Part shown: piece by piece, positions 1 through 7,763 of the stretch | Numbering within the stretch: the first letter of the stretch is position 1 | Layout: every line of letters starts with the position of its first letter | Origin: Pseudobutyrivibrio ruminis | GTDB lineage: Bacteria > Bacillota > Clostridia > Lachnospirales > Lachnospiraceae | DNA: 64,000 nucleotides | NCBI RefSeq assembly: GCF_015057245.1 | Contig: NZ_SVET01000004.1 | Coordinates: 124,001 to 188,000, forward strand | Direction of reading: 5' to 3' | Made by a program: the position numbers and the translations under genes | The notes under the pieces: model-generated | The model's input: only the letters and a program-made list of their open reading frames with translations | Databases searched by the model: none | Told to the model about the DNA's origin: nothing

Positions 1-111
1 TACAGAGAGCATCCAGAGTGTTCAAAGATGACTCCATCTGAGGACAAGCTTAAGTATGTTCTTCCTAACGGATTAAAGCAGCGTATTAAGGTTGCTTTCA
101 AGCACAGATAA
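1..111 (+). CDS. 3' end of an unrecognised gene
   Basis: An open frame enters from the left edge and ends with TAA at 109-111, giving the last 36 residues of a protein. The tail is basic and ends in KVAFKHR. No domain can be recognised from this fragment, so no function is proposed. A large hairpin ending in a T-run begins about 20 bases downstream and could end this transcript. Confidence 0.6.
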   Translation, partial: YREHPECSKMTPSEDKLKYVLPNGLKQRIKVAFKHR

Positions 112-132
112 TTAAATAAACTATAGGTTGAT

Positions 133-231
133 AAACAACCCGTTACGGCTACAAGCCTAATGAATTCTTCGCTCGGCAACACGCCTCGCTTAAGAATTAT
201 CAGAGCTTGATGCCTACGGGTTGTTTTTTAA
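133..231. repeat. Long imperfect palindrome, repeat family R1, copy 1
   Basis: The outer stem is 11 bp and perfect (133-143 with 216-226), followed by a T-run at 224-229. Inside, CAAGC at 152-156 pairs with GCTTG at 205-209, and AATTCTT at 163-169 pairs with AAGAATT at 192-198. A related sequence at 60930-61012 keeps the same inner words (ACAAGCCT, CGCTC, CGCTT, CAGAGCTTG) but has no T-run. This is therefore a dispersed family and not only a terminator, although this copy probably also terminates the upstream gene. The right-arm motif recurs in degenerate form near 365-380 and 410-425. Confidence 0.7.
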
Positions 232-234
232 TAG

Positions 235-276
235 TATGACTTCTTGCTGACAGAAAAATGAAATTGTCAGCAAGAA
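235..276. repeat. Palindromic repeat family R2, copy 1 (right arm truncated)
   Basis: The left arm TATGACTTCTTGCTGACA (235-252) is followed by a 12-base loop GAAAAATGAAAT and a 12-base right arm (265-276). The other copy, at 15161-15207, has a full 18-bp stem. Its loop is the reverse complement of this one, so the two copies lie in opposite orientation. The missing last six bases of the right arm suggest partial decay. Confidence 0.7.
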
Positions 277-277
277 T

Positions 278-359
278 CCTGCTTTGCAGGACAAGAAAAT
301 AGATGAATCTATTTTCTTGGTATTTACGATTTCTGTTTTTCTGATGAAAAACAAAAATC
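278..359. repeat. Tandem chain of three hairpins
   Basis: Three consecutive hairpins are visible. CCTGC/GCAGG with a 3-base loop spans 278-290. A perfect 13-bp stem with a 2-base loop spans 292-304 and 307-319. A 14-bp stem with one mismatch spans 328-341 and 346-359. They follow directly after repeat R2 and have no coding content of their own. An open frame on the minus strand through here is a by-product of the repeats. Confidence 0.6.
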
Positions 360-497
360 TATGTATTATTAGAACTTGATAGTTATCCATGGCTTTTTTA
401 TATCTAAATATTATCAGGGCTTGATAGTTACTCAAAATACTTTGGGGGTTGAGAAAATGATTATTTAGTTAAGTTAAAAAGTGATAATGGTATATTT

Positions 498-810
498 CAC
501 TTAAAAAGTGGAAGAGTGGTTAAGTGTATATGAGAAAAAAAGAAATAAACTTAAAATAAGTTAAAAATATTTAGGTTATTTTAAGTTTATTTTCAAGATT
601 AGAATACTCACTTAACTATTTTAGGTGTTAGTTAAGTTTATTCATGTTTATGAATAATAAACTTAACAAAATAAAAAATTAGAAACAAAAAGTTAAGTTT
701 ATTTTGGGCGAAAAGCAAATTCACTTAAGTGGATTTCTCAGTTTTAAGTGAAAGTTATTGAATAATGAAATTCACTTAAATGTTAGTGGATTTATATATA
801 AGTGAATTTG
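498..810. repeat. Hairpin array A, core word CACTTAA/AACTTAA
   Basis: This gene-free AT-rich stretch is built from inverted repeats of one core word. CACTTAA at 498-504 pairs with 520-526. A perfect 16-bp stem joins 544-559 to 576-591, and a perfect 12-bp stem joins 631-642 to 656-667. In the nested composite, a perfect 12-bp outer stem (716-727 with 799-810) encloses a perfect 10-bp inner stem (743-752 with 771-780) whose core runs in the opposite direction. The same plan is seen in arrays at 9568, 21002 and 23270, but here no nuclease-like gene follows. Bases 440-497 and 811-900 are AT-rich with no further clear structure; the promoter region of the next gene lies around 900-938. Confidence 0.7.
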
Positions 811-938
811 AGAAATTCATAGATGAAACTTAACTGTAAATAAATTGCTAATATCATAAGTAAATAAAAATAATTCAATTTATTTTGTGGCAGAGAATAG
901 GTATATATTATGCTATTATATAGGCATAGGAGGGACAT

Positions 939-1940
939 ATGCGAAATATTTATTTATTTGCAAACGGATTTGGCGAGACGGTGAGAACACTGATTATCGC
1001 GTATCTTATACTTACATTCGTATTTACGGTATATTCTGTAGCCAGGATGTACTATATAGAGCATAAATCAAATAATGTGAAGGGCGGTAGAGCCAGAGTA
1101 AAAGAGCTGCATGCATCCGGTAGATTTAGGCAAATTCCGGTGTATTCCATGGAGGAAATGTCTAAGGATAAACATAAAAGAGATGTTAGGCTTATGTATT
1201 TTCCAGCAGATAACCCTAAGAGCAAGCGATTTGTAGTTGTTCTTCCAGGTGGAGGTTATGCACATCTTTGCACAAGACAGGAGGGATATCCTGTTGCGGC
1301 AGCTCTTAATGAAATGGGAGTAAATGCCTTTGTGCTTGAGTATCGCACGGGACGTGATTGCGAAGCCTTTGCTCCAATGCAGGATTTAGGCACAGCATTA
1401 CAGAGGATTCAGTTAAATCAGGACCAATACGGTGTTACTTTAGACGGCTATGCATTGATGGGATTTTCCGCAGGTGGAAACCTGGCGGGAATCTTTTCCA
1501 GCCACAAGTTTGGTTACATGGATTACCAATTGCCTAAGCCAGGAGCAGTCATATTAGGCTATCCTTGGACTTGTGTTAACGATTGGTTACATCATCCTTA
1601 CTGGAACATTTGGATTGGTTTGATGGGCATTTGGCTTAGCAACAGAGGCAGCTTCCATATGTTTGGATTACGTCACATCAGAAGAGGACGTGTGCTTCTA
1701 GATGTGCAGAAATATATTGAAGATGATTACCCACCAACCTTCATGTATTCAGGCTCTTGGGATGTTCTTGTTCCTGCAAGTCGTCATGCTGATGTTTTTG
1801 AAAGCGCCCTCAAGGCACATGGCGTTAATCATATCTATGAAAAGTATTTTGGTGTACCACACGGCATTGGCCTTGGCATTCGCACAAAAGCTGAAGGCTG
1901 GCTTGATAGAGCAGTGGAGTTCTGGGAGTCAGTAATCTAG
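939..1940 (+). CDS. Membrane-anchored alpha/beta hydrolase (esterase/lipase-like)
   Basis: A 333-residue alpha/beta hydrolase. A single membrane segment lies at about residues 17-39, so the catalytic domain is probably anchored to the membrane. The oxyanion loop GGGY is at 104-107, the nucleophile elbow GFSAGG at 175-180 (Ser177), the likely acid Asp275 in SWDVLVP and the likely base His308 in VPHGIG. This is the layout of the acetyl-esterase/BD-FAE-like group. The substrate cannot be read from the sequence. The start is supported by GGAGGG shortly upstream. The gene stands alone between hairpin array A and an XRE regulator. Confidence 0.85.
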   Translation: MRNIYLFANGFGETVRTLIIAYLILTFVFTVYSVARMYYIEHKSNNVKGGRARVKELHASGRFRQIPVYSMEEMSKDKHKRDVRLMYFPADNPKSKRFVVVLPGGGYAHLCTRQEGYPVAAALNEMGVNAFVLEYRTGRDCEAFAPMQDLGTALQRIQLNQDQYGVTLDGYALMGFSAGGNLAGIFSSHKFGYMDYQLPKPGAVILGYPWTCVNDWLHHPYWNIWIGLMGIWLSNRGSFHMFGLRHIRRGRVLLDVQKYIEDDYPPTFMYSGSWDVLVPASRHADVFESALKAHGVNHIYEKYFGVPHGIGLGIRTKAEGWLDRAVEFWESVI

Positions 1941-2055
1941 GGAGTTCTAGTTTTCGTGGAGTCCGATTCTAGGCGGATTCTAGCATACATAGGTTTATTC
2001 TCACAGTCTTTTTCTATAGTCTAAAAGTGTAACAAAAGAAGCGGCAGGAGGTCAC

Positions 2056-2811
2056 ATGTTAGATTTAATCAAGACAGGTTCATTTATCTCGGAGATGAGA
2101 AAGGAAAAAGGTCTTACACAAAAACAATTGGCAGATCAGGTGGGAGTTAGTGACAAGGCAGTTTCCAGATGGGAGACTGGCAAAGGATTGCCTGACACCA
2201 GCATTATGCCAGAACTGTGCAAGGCACTTGATATTAATGTAAATGAGCTGTTATCCGGTGAGCGCCTGAACGCTGAGGCATATAGTGGAAAGGCGGAAGA
2301 AATAATGGTTAGTTTAGTTAAAGATGTTCAGGAGAATAAGAATGACAAAAAATCAGTAGTGCTAGGTTTAGCATTAGGCTTTGTATTGTTGATGTTAGGG
2401 CTGATTGGTATAGTGACAGTCAGCGGTTGCAGAGTTGTATATTTCCTTGATATTCCATCAGCAGTTTTTGTTCTGGCGATACAGCTTATTGTTTTAGGAG
2501 CAGGTGGACAGATGAAAAGCTTTCTGGGAGCGTTTAAGCTGATTTTTGGAAAGAAAGCAGAGAGAGAGGACGATGTTGCAGTGGTAGCTGCAGAATGCAA
2601 ATTTGCTGTAAAATACGCCCAGAGAGGGGCAATCCTTGGCGGAATACTTTCCAGCATAATGGGATTTGTATCGGTGCTCGCTATAGTATGGAGCCAGTCA
2701 CCCGATACCATCGGACCAAACATGGCAGTAGCAGTGTTATCATTGTTTTATGGAGTGTTATTCGTATTAATACTAATGCCTATCCAGGGCCGTCTTCATA
2801 AAATGCAATAA
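2056..2811 (+). CDS. XRE-family regulator with C-terminal membrane domain
   Basis: The N-terminal 65 residues form a classic HTH_3/Cro-C1 domain (KGLTQKQLADQVGVSDKAVS then WETGKGLPD). They are followed by about four hydrophobic segments near residues 98-120, 128-148, 190-213 and 225-243. The protein is probably a membrane-tethered transcription regulator that senses something at the membrane. Its target is unknown. The start has a strong AGGAGGTCAC leader. The gene is monocistronic and ends at a strong bidirectional terminator shared with the convergent gene. Confidence 0.85.
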   Translation: MLDLIKTGSFISEMRKEKGLTQKQLADQVGVSDKAVSRWETGKGLPDTSIMPELCKALDINVNELLSGERLNAEAYSGKAEEIMVSLVKDVQENKNDKKSVVLGLALGFVLLMLGLIGIVTVSGCRVVYFLDIPSAVFVLAIQLIVLGAGGQMKSFLGAFKLIFGKKAEREDDVAVVAAECKFAVKYAQRGAILGGILSSIMGFVSVLAIVWSQSPDTIGPNMAVAVLSLFYGVLFVLILMPIQGRLHKMQ

Positions 2812-2858
2812 AAAAAAGCTAAATGTAATAGTCTTTGTCTATTACATTTAGCTTTTTT
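2812..2858. terminator. Bidirectional intrinsic terminator
   Basis: A perfect 20-bp stem (2812-2831 with 2839-2858) has a 7-base loop, with A-runs and T-runs on both sides. It lies between the convergent XRE regulator and the cytidylate-kinase-like gene and can serve both strands. Confidence 0.9.
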
Positions 2859-2866
2859 GTTTCTAT

Positions 2867-3469
2867 TTATTCTGGGAAAGCTGCAGCTAAATCACAGATT
2901 GTCTTTACACACATTCCTTCACCCAGGGTGCCGCTATCAAGGATTACATCATATTCGCGGAAGTCGCCCCAGTTCTTGTCAGTGTAGTATTTGTAATATG
3001 TTTTACGCTGCTTATCTTTTTTTGCGAGTCTCTTTTCAATGCTGACATTCTCGATATTTTCATAGCGCTCTAATACACGTTTTTTTCTATGTTCCATATC
3101 TGCATGAATCATGACATTCATGCAACGAACTCCTTCTTTTCTAAGGATATAATCAGCACAACGTCCAACAATTACACATGGTCCTTTGCTTGCGCAGTCA
3201 AGGATGACTTTTTTCTGTGCAATAAAGATTTCATCCTGTGGGCTCTGGAAGTACATTGTTCCTGCCGCAGAGATATCAAACCACATTGCTGTGGATGAAG
3301 TGTACTCACCCTGAGTCTCTATAAGTTCTTTTGCATAACCGCTTTCAACTGCTACGCGATTAACAATTTCTCCGTCATAAAATGGGATGTTCAACTGTTT
3401 TGCCACAGCCTCGCCTATGCTATGACCGCCGCTGCCAAATTCTCTTGAGATGGTAATTACTGGATACAT
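2867..3469 (-). CDS. Cytidylate-kinase-like family protein
   Basis: A 200-residue protein of the Cytidylate_kin2 type. The N-terminal nucleotide-binding motif SREFGSGGHSIGEAVA is at about residues 7-22, followed by IPFYDGEIVNRVA, which is typical of these CMP-kinase relatives. The family is usually annotated as cytidylate kinase-like and its true substrate is uncertain. An upstream in-frame TTG at 3484 extends the frame, but GGAGGG sits just ahead of the ATG at 3469, so the ATG is chosen. The gene stands alone in front of an arginase-fold gene on the same strand. Confidence 0.8.
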   Translation of the reverse strand: MYPVITISREFGSGGHSIGEAVAKQLNIPFYDGEIVNRVAVESGYAKELIETQGEYTSSTAMWFDISAAGTMYFQSPQDEIFIAQKKVILDCASKGPCVIVGRCADYILRKEGVRCMNVMIHADMEHRKKRVLERYENIENVSIEKRLAKKDKQRKTYYKYYTDKNWGDFREYDVILDSGTLGEGMCVKTICDLAAAFPE

Positions 3470-3518
3470 AGTTGTTCCCTCCAATCACATTTGATTTGAT
3501 ACTTTTCTTACTTCTATT

Positions 3519-4178
3519 TTATTTTTTTTGTGACAAAAAGTCAAAAAGAGTTGCATTTGTCTGATTATTGATTGAGGACCCATTTTCAGCCATTTCTCCA
3601 GAATCTCCACAGATATCTACGCCATATATTTCATGTGCGGAAAAAATCTTTCCCAGAATCTCTTTGATTTCTAGTAAGGTCATTGTTCCTTGGTCCCAAT
3701 CTGTGATGGCATAATCGGTGGATAGTACATCCTTGTCGATAGAAATGTACAGTGGTAAATCAGTGGAAATATCAGAAATATCAGGCATATCACCAACACC
3801 AAAGGTGTAAACGTTCTTTAGGTGAGGCAATGTCTCCTTTGCCTCTAGCACCCAGCCTCCGCAAGAAGTAATCATACCAAAGCTTGGTGGCTGATCGTCA
3901 GGATGATGATCAAATAAAACCAGATTGAAATCTACATGTATTTTGCTCAGCCAAAGAAGAGTGAGATAGTGGTAGTTACCAGAATCTATAAAGTGAATTC
4001 CATCGGCTGGTTCGTTGCTTATTCGTTTTATAAGCTCTGCCTTGGCCGCATCGTCAAGATAGCATCTGGTGCCTTCAATATCTCGACAGTCTATAATATT
4101 AAGATTTTCGTTAGATTGATAAAATGACTGATGCAAATAGGCATCAGTCATTTCTATAATTGTTGTATTTAATTTCAT
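3519..4178 (-). CDS. Arginase/ureohydrolase-fold protein
   Basis: A 219-residue protein with short versions of the metal-binding motifs of the arginase/agmatinase/formimidoylglutamase fold: FDHHPDD at 89-95, SIDKDVL at 146-152 followed by DWDQG, and GVDICGD near 186-192. Family members usually have about 290-310 residues, so this one is compact. A dinuclear metal hydrolase acting on a guanidino or amidino compound is likely. The substrate is not evident. Its start overlaps the trkH stop by four bases, so it is translationally coupled to the potassium-uptake genes. Confidence 0.65.
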   Translation of the reverse strand: MKLNTTIIEMTDAYLHQSFYQSNENLNIIDCRDIEGTRCYLDDAAKAELIKRISNEPADGIHFIDSGNYHYLTLLWLSKIHVDFNLVLFDHHPDDQPPSFGMITSCGGWVLEAKETLPHLKNVYTFGVGDMPDISDISTDLPLYISIDKDVLSTDYAITDWDQGTMTLLEIKEILGKIFSAHEIYGVDICGDSGEMAENGSSINNQTNATLFDFLSQKK

Positions 4179-5674
4179 TTTTTAAGTACTTTTCCTGCGT
4201 GTTTCAATTCTTTACAGCGACGTTTCTTAAACAAATCAGTCCATATATTAGGATGGAAGAGCATGAGAATTGGGAACAATTCAAGTCGGCCGGCAAGCAT
4301 ATCAAAGATAAGGATAATCTTTGAAAAATCACTGAAGAAAGCGAAATTTGATGCAGGACCAACCATGCTAAGTCCAGGTCCAATGTTACTCATTGTGGCG
4401 ATAACTGCTGTAAATATTGTTGAAAAATCTAAATCTTCGAATGAAAGTGCAAATACACTTACAAAGAAGATGAGCATGAATGTTCCAAAAAATACGTTGT
4501 TGGAACGGATTGTATCATGGTTAACAGGCTTGCCATCCATGCGAGTTTTTCTGACGCTTCTAGGATGGATGTAACTGATTAACTCTTTGTGGACAGCCTT
4601 TCCCATAAGTACGAATCGGGATACCTTGATACCACCACCAGTTGAACCGGCGCAGGCACCAATAAACATCAGAAGTACAAGTACACATCGGCTAGTCTGT
4701 GGCCACTGGGCAAAATCTGCAGTAGAGAAACCAGTAGATGACTGAATTGATGTTACCTGGAATGCTGCCTTGGTTACAGCGTCAAAAAGGTTTGCACTGC
4801 TGTTTAAAATGTTTATAGTGATGATTCCAATAGAACCAACTGTAAGTGCGGTGTACATTTTAACTTCTTCCATTCTGAAAGCATCTCTTGCGTGATGGAA
4901 GAGTAGGTAGTAGTAAAAGTTGAAGTTTACACCAAATATAAACATGAATATTGCAACAATCCACTGACATGCAACGTTGAAACCAGCAATACTATCAGCA
5001 TAGATACCAAATCCACCAGTACCAGCAGTGGCGATAGAGGTGTTGATTGCTTCAAATGGTGTCATGCCTGCAATAAGTAGTAGTATGAACTCTAAAAGTG
5101 TAAGTCCAATGTAGATAAGATAAAGCATCTGGGCAGTGTTTTTCAGCTTAGGAACAAGCTTTCCAACAGAAGGTCCAGGTGATTCTGCTTTCATCAGGTT
5201 GAACTGAGAGCCCTCACCACCGGCAAGTGGAATGACTGTAAGCAAGAATACTAAAACTCCCATACCACCAACAAAGTGAGTGAAGCTTCGCCAAAATAGA
5301 GAGGCGTGAGTAAGCAACTCTACGTTATCAAGGATGGATGCACCAGTGGTGGTGAATCCGGAAACTGCCTCAAATAAAGCATCTACATAATGTGGAATCT
5401 CTCCGCTAAGGCGAAGTGGAAGGGCACCGATTACAGAAAGGGCAACCCAAGATGCGCCTGTGCAGAAGAATCCTTCTTTTAAATAGAAAACAAATTTCTT
5501 TGGACGGAAATAGCTGTTTAGGATTCCGATGATAAGGCAAGGAAATGCAACAACTGCATAGTAAATCCATACATCTTCGTGATATATGAGAGCTACCATG
5601 ATAGGAAGCATAAGGAACAAGCCGAGGAATCCAACAACATATCCTAAAATAAAACGAATAACGGAAGTATTCAT
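4175..5674 (-). CDS. trkH: TrkH-type potassium uptake channel subunit
   Basis: A 499-residue polytopic membrane protein with the repeated pore-loop signatures of the Trk/Ktr/HKT superfamily, such as SGFTTTGASIL, ATAGTGGFGIY, QSSTGFSTADF and ATMSNIGPGLS. It forms the potassium pore and should be gated by the adjacent TrkA protein. It lies six bases downstream of trkA on the same strand and overlaps the following arginase-fold gene, so the three form an operon. Confidence 0.93.
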   Translation of the reverse strand: MNTSVIRFILGYVVGFLGLFLMLPIMVALIYHEDVWIYYAVVAFPCLIIGILNSYFRPKKFVFYLKEGFFCTGASWVALSVIGALPLRLSGEIPHYVDALFEAVSGFTTTGASILDNVELLTHASLFWRSFTHFVGGMGVLVFLLTVIPLAGGEGSQFNLMKAESPGPSVGKLVPKLKNTAQMLYLIYIGLTLLEFILLLIAGMTPFEAINTSIATAGTGGFGIYADSIAGFNVACQWIVAIFMFIFGVNFNFYYYLLFHHARDAFRMEEVKMYTALTVGSIGIITINILNSSANLFDAVTKAAFQVTSIQSSTGFSTADFAQWPQTSRCVLVLLMFIGACAGSTGGGIKVSRFVLMGKAVHKELISYIHPRSVRKTRMDGKPVNHDTIRSNNVFFGTFMLIFFVSVFALSFEDLDFSTIFTAVIATMSNIGPGLSMVGPASNFAFFSDFSKIILIFDMLAGRLELFPILMLFHPNIWTDLFKKRRCKELKHAGKVLKK

Positions 5675-5680
5675 ATCCGA

Positions 5681-7069
5681 TTACCTCAATGTATCAAGTA
5701 TAGAGCCGAAGCCAGAGTGGGTTGTAACAACCACTACAGTATCACCAACTTCGATTGTGTCAGAACCGCTAGGAATGATGATGGTACCATTACGGTTGAT
5801 AAAGGCGATAAGTACATTGTCCTTAAACTGGAGAACTGAGAATGGCACACCAGTTGCCTTTGACTTCTCGCTAATGTTGAATTCGATAGCCTCTACCTTT
5901 TGATCAAACAGGTGGTAGAGAGTAAGAATGTCATCACCATCACCAGATGCACTCTTTGCACGTACATAAGCAATAATTGACTCAGCAGTAATGTGTCGTG
6001 GGTAAACCACTGAACCTAAGTTGAGCTGAGATAGTACGTTATCAAAACTGATTCTATTAACCTTTGTAACAACCTTTGCATTGCTAACCTGATTAGCATA
6101 AAGAGTTAAAAGTATGTTTTCTTCATCAATTCCAGTGAGAGGAACGAAGCTTTCAACGTATTCAATGCCTTCTTCTCTAAGTAATGCCTCATCACCACCA
6201 TCTCCATTAATGATGGTAGCCTTTGGAAGCATAACAGAAAGCTCCTCGCAACGCTCTTTATCGCGCTCGATGATTCGTACATTGATTCTGGCCTGAAGTA
6301 AGAGCTTTGCCAGGTAGAAAGAAGACTTTCCGCCGCCGACAATCAAGCAATCACGAACCTGGCGTGTCTTGAATCCGATTTCATTAAGGAAGGTACGTGC
6401 AAATCGTCTAGCACCTACGGCACAAACAATATCACCAGCCTTGAGAGTGTAATCGCCGGAAGGGATTATAACATCATTGTTACGCTTTACTGCGGCAATC
6501 AGTACCTTGCTGGAAATATTTGAACTTAAGTCTTTGATAGTAAGACCATCCAAAACATTTCCCTCTTCAATAGCGAACTCAACAAGCTCAGCCTGGCCGT
6601 GAGCAAATGAAGAGACTTCAAGAGTAGATGGCAATGAGAGAATAGAAGAAATCTCCCTAGCAGCTTCAAACTCTGGGTTGATAATCATAACGAGACCCAG
6701 CTTCTCCTGAAGATATGAAATTTCCTTTGAATAGTCAGGATTTCTAACTCTGGCGATAGAAGCGCAGTCACCTACCTGCTTTGCAATTGTACAGCATAGT
6801 AGATTCAGCTCATCAGAGTTTGTAACGGCAATAATGAGGTCTGCATCTTTAATGCCAGCCTCAACCTGAATGCTGTAGCTGGCACCATTTCCTTGAATTC
6901 CCATTATGTCGTATAGATTTGTAAGATTATCGATTCGATCCTGTTTTTGATCGATTACAACAATATCGTGACCTTCTTTAGAAAGTCTATCAACAAGGGT
7001 ACGGCCAACTTTACCGCATCCTACGATGATTATTTTAAGTCCTCGTTTTGAGGATTTACCAAAAGCCAT
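5681..7069 (-). CDS. trkA: TrkA nucleotide-gating subunit of potassium uptake
   Basis: A 462-residue protein built as two tandem RCK units. The first Rossmann motif is VGCGKVGRTLV (about 16-26) followed by VVIDQ, with a TrkA-C domain to about residue 230. A second unit begins at IVGGGKSSFYLAKLL and again ends in a TrkA-C domain. It binds NAD(H)/ATP-type ligands and gates TrkH. It is the first gene of the trkA-trkH-arginase-fold operon. The leader has a GGAGGC-type site ahead of the ATG. Confidence 0.93.
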   Translation of the reverse strand: MAFGKSSKRGLKIIIVGCGKVGRTLVDRLSKEGHDIVVIDQKQDRIDNLTNLYDIMGIQGNGASYSIQVEAGIKDADLIIAVTNSDELNLLCCTIAKQVGDCASIARVRNPDYSKEISYLQEKLGLVMIINPEFEAAREISSILSLPSTLEVSSFAHGQAELVEFAIEEGNVLDGLTIKDLSSNISSKVLIAAVKRNNDVIIPSGDYTLKAGDIVCAVGARRFARTFLNEIGFKTRQVRDCLIVGGGKSSFYLAKLLLQARINVRIIERDKERCEELSVMLPKATIINGDGGDEALLREEGIEYVESFVPLTGIDEENILLTLYANQVSNAKVVTKVNRISFDNVLSQLNLGSVVYPRHITAESIIAYVRAKSASGDGDDILTLYHLFDQKVEAIEFNISEKSKATGVPFSVLQFKDNVLIAFINRNGTIIIPSGSDTIEVGDTVVVVTTHSGFGSILDTLR

Positions 7070-7135
7070 TTTGTTGCCTCCGAATAAACAAAATATTACA
7101 TATTAAATGTAGTCGAATAGAGGCAAAAATTCAAG

Positions 7136-7636
7136 TTAAATTCGCACATCGACTCTTCTAGTAATACGCTTTGCAGCGTTATATAAATCAGACAAGTATT
7201 GGGAGTCTTTATCAAAGAAGTCTGAGAACTTGCTGACAGAGTAGTTTTTTGAAGCATTTTCATATAGTGACATACTGCCATCTTTATTTACAGTAATACC
7301 AATTTTGGCCAAATCAGAAGCATATTGAGTATTAAGGTTTTTAATAGTAGATGCTGCATTTTTTACAGAAGTGCTTCCCTTACCATATTTAACTGCAGAT
7401 TCAAGGGTATTGTTCATGGTGTCAGTGAAGGCTTTTAGCTTCTCCTGAATCTGGTCTTTGGTTACATCTTCGAACTTATAATCCTGGAGATTTCTGATGG
7501 CGTTGCGCAGAGCAGTAGCGTCAGCAAAAGAAAGGGTACCAGTGGTAGAATTCTTTCTAGTAGAGCCACTTGCTACCGATGAATAGTGATTGTAAAACAA
7601 TCTTATGCTTAATGAATTGGTTACGCTTACACTCAT
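7136..7636 (-). CDS. Hypothetical protein with weak FliD-like C-terminal pattern
   Basis: A 166-residue protein rich in Ser, Thr and Asn, with no membrane segment. The frame continues 30 codons upstream, but AAGGAG lies just before the ATG at 7636, so that start is chosen. The C-terminal part (IGITVNKDGSMSLYENASK then FSDFF and YLSDLYNAAKR) resembles the end of flagellar cap protein FliD, where a similar pattern precedes the coiled region. This is a resemblance only. No flagellar genes are nearby. The gene is divergent from guaA. Confidence 0.6.
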   Translation of the reverse strand: MSVSVTNSLSIRLFYNHYSSVASGSTRKNSTTGTLSFADATALRNAIRNLQDYKFEDVTKDQIQEKLKAFTDTMNNTLESAVKYGKGSTSVKNAASTIKNLNTQYASDLAKIGITVNKDGSMSLYENASKNYSVSKFSDFFDKDSQYLSDLYNAAKRITRRVDVRI

Positions 7637-7704
7637 AGAAACTCCTTTTTCTTCATATCTAAATATTGTATCGAATGAAATCCTGTTAATATTAAGTTTT
7701 TTTG

Positions 7705-7733
7705 TTGAAGATTTTGAAAATTTCATCTATACT
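7705..7733 (+). promoter_or_regulatory. Sigma-A promoter of guaA
   Basis: TTGAAG at 7705-7710 and TATACT at 7728-7733 are separated by exactly 17 bases and lie about 30 bases before the guaA start. There is too little leader for a purine riboswitch. Confidence 0.6.
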
Positions 7734-7763
7734 TTAGAAAAATTTATCTAGTAAGGAGCTGCT

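Noticed and set aside
214..435. Minus-strand open frame of 73 codons in the hairpin region
   Set aside because: It reads through palindromes and direct repeats, has internal repetition only because the DNA repeats, and has no ribosome binding site.
7637..7763. Purine riboswitch before guaA
   Set aside because: The promoter lies only about 30 bases before the start codon, which leaves no room for an aptamer.
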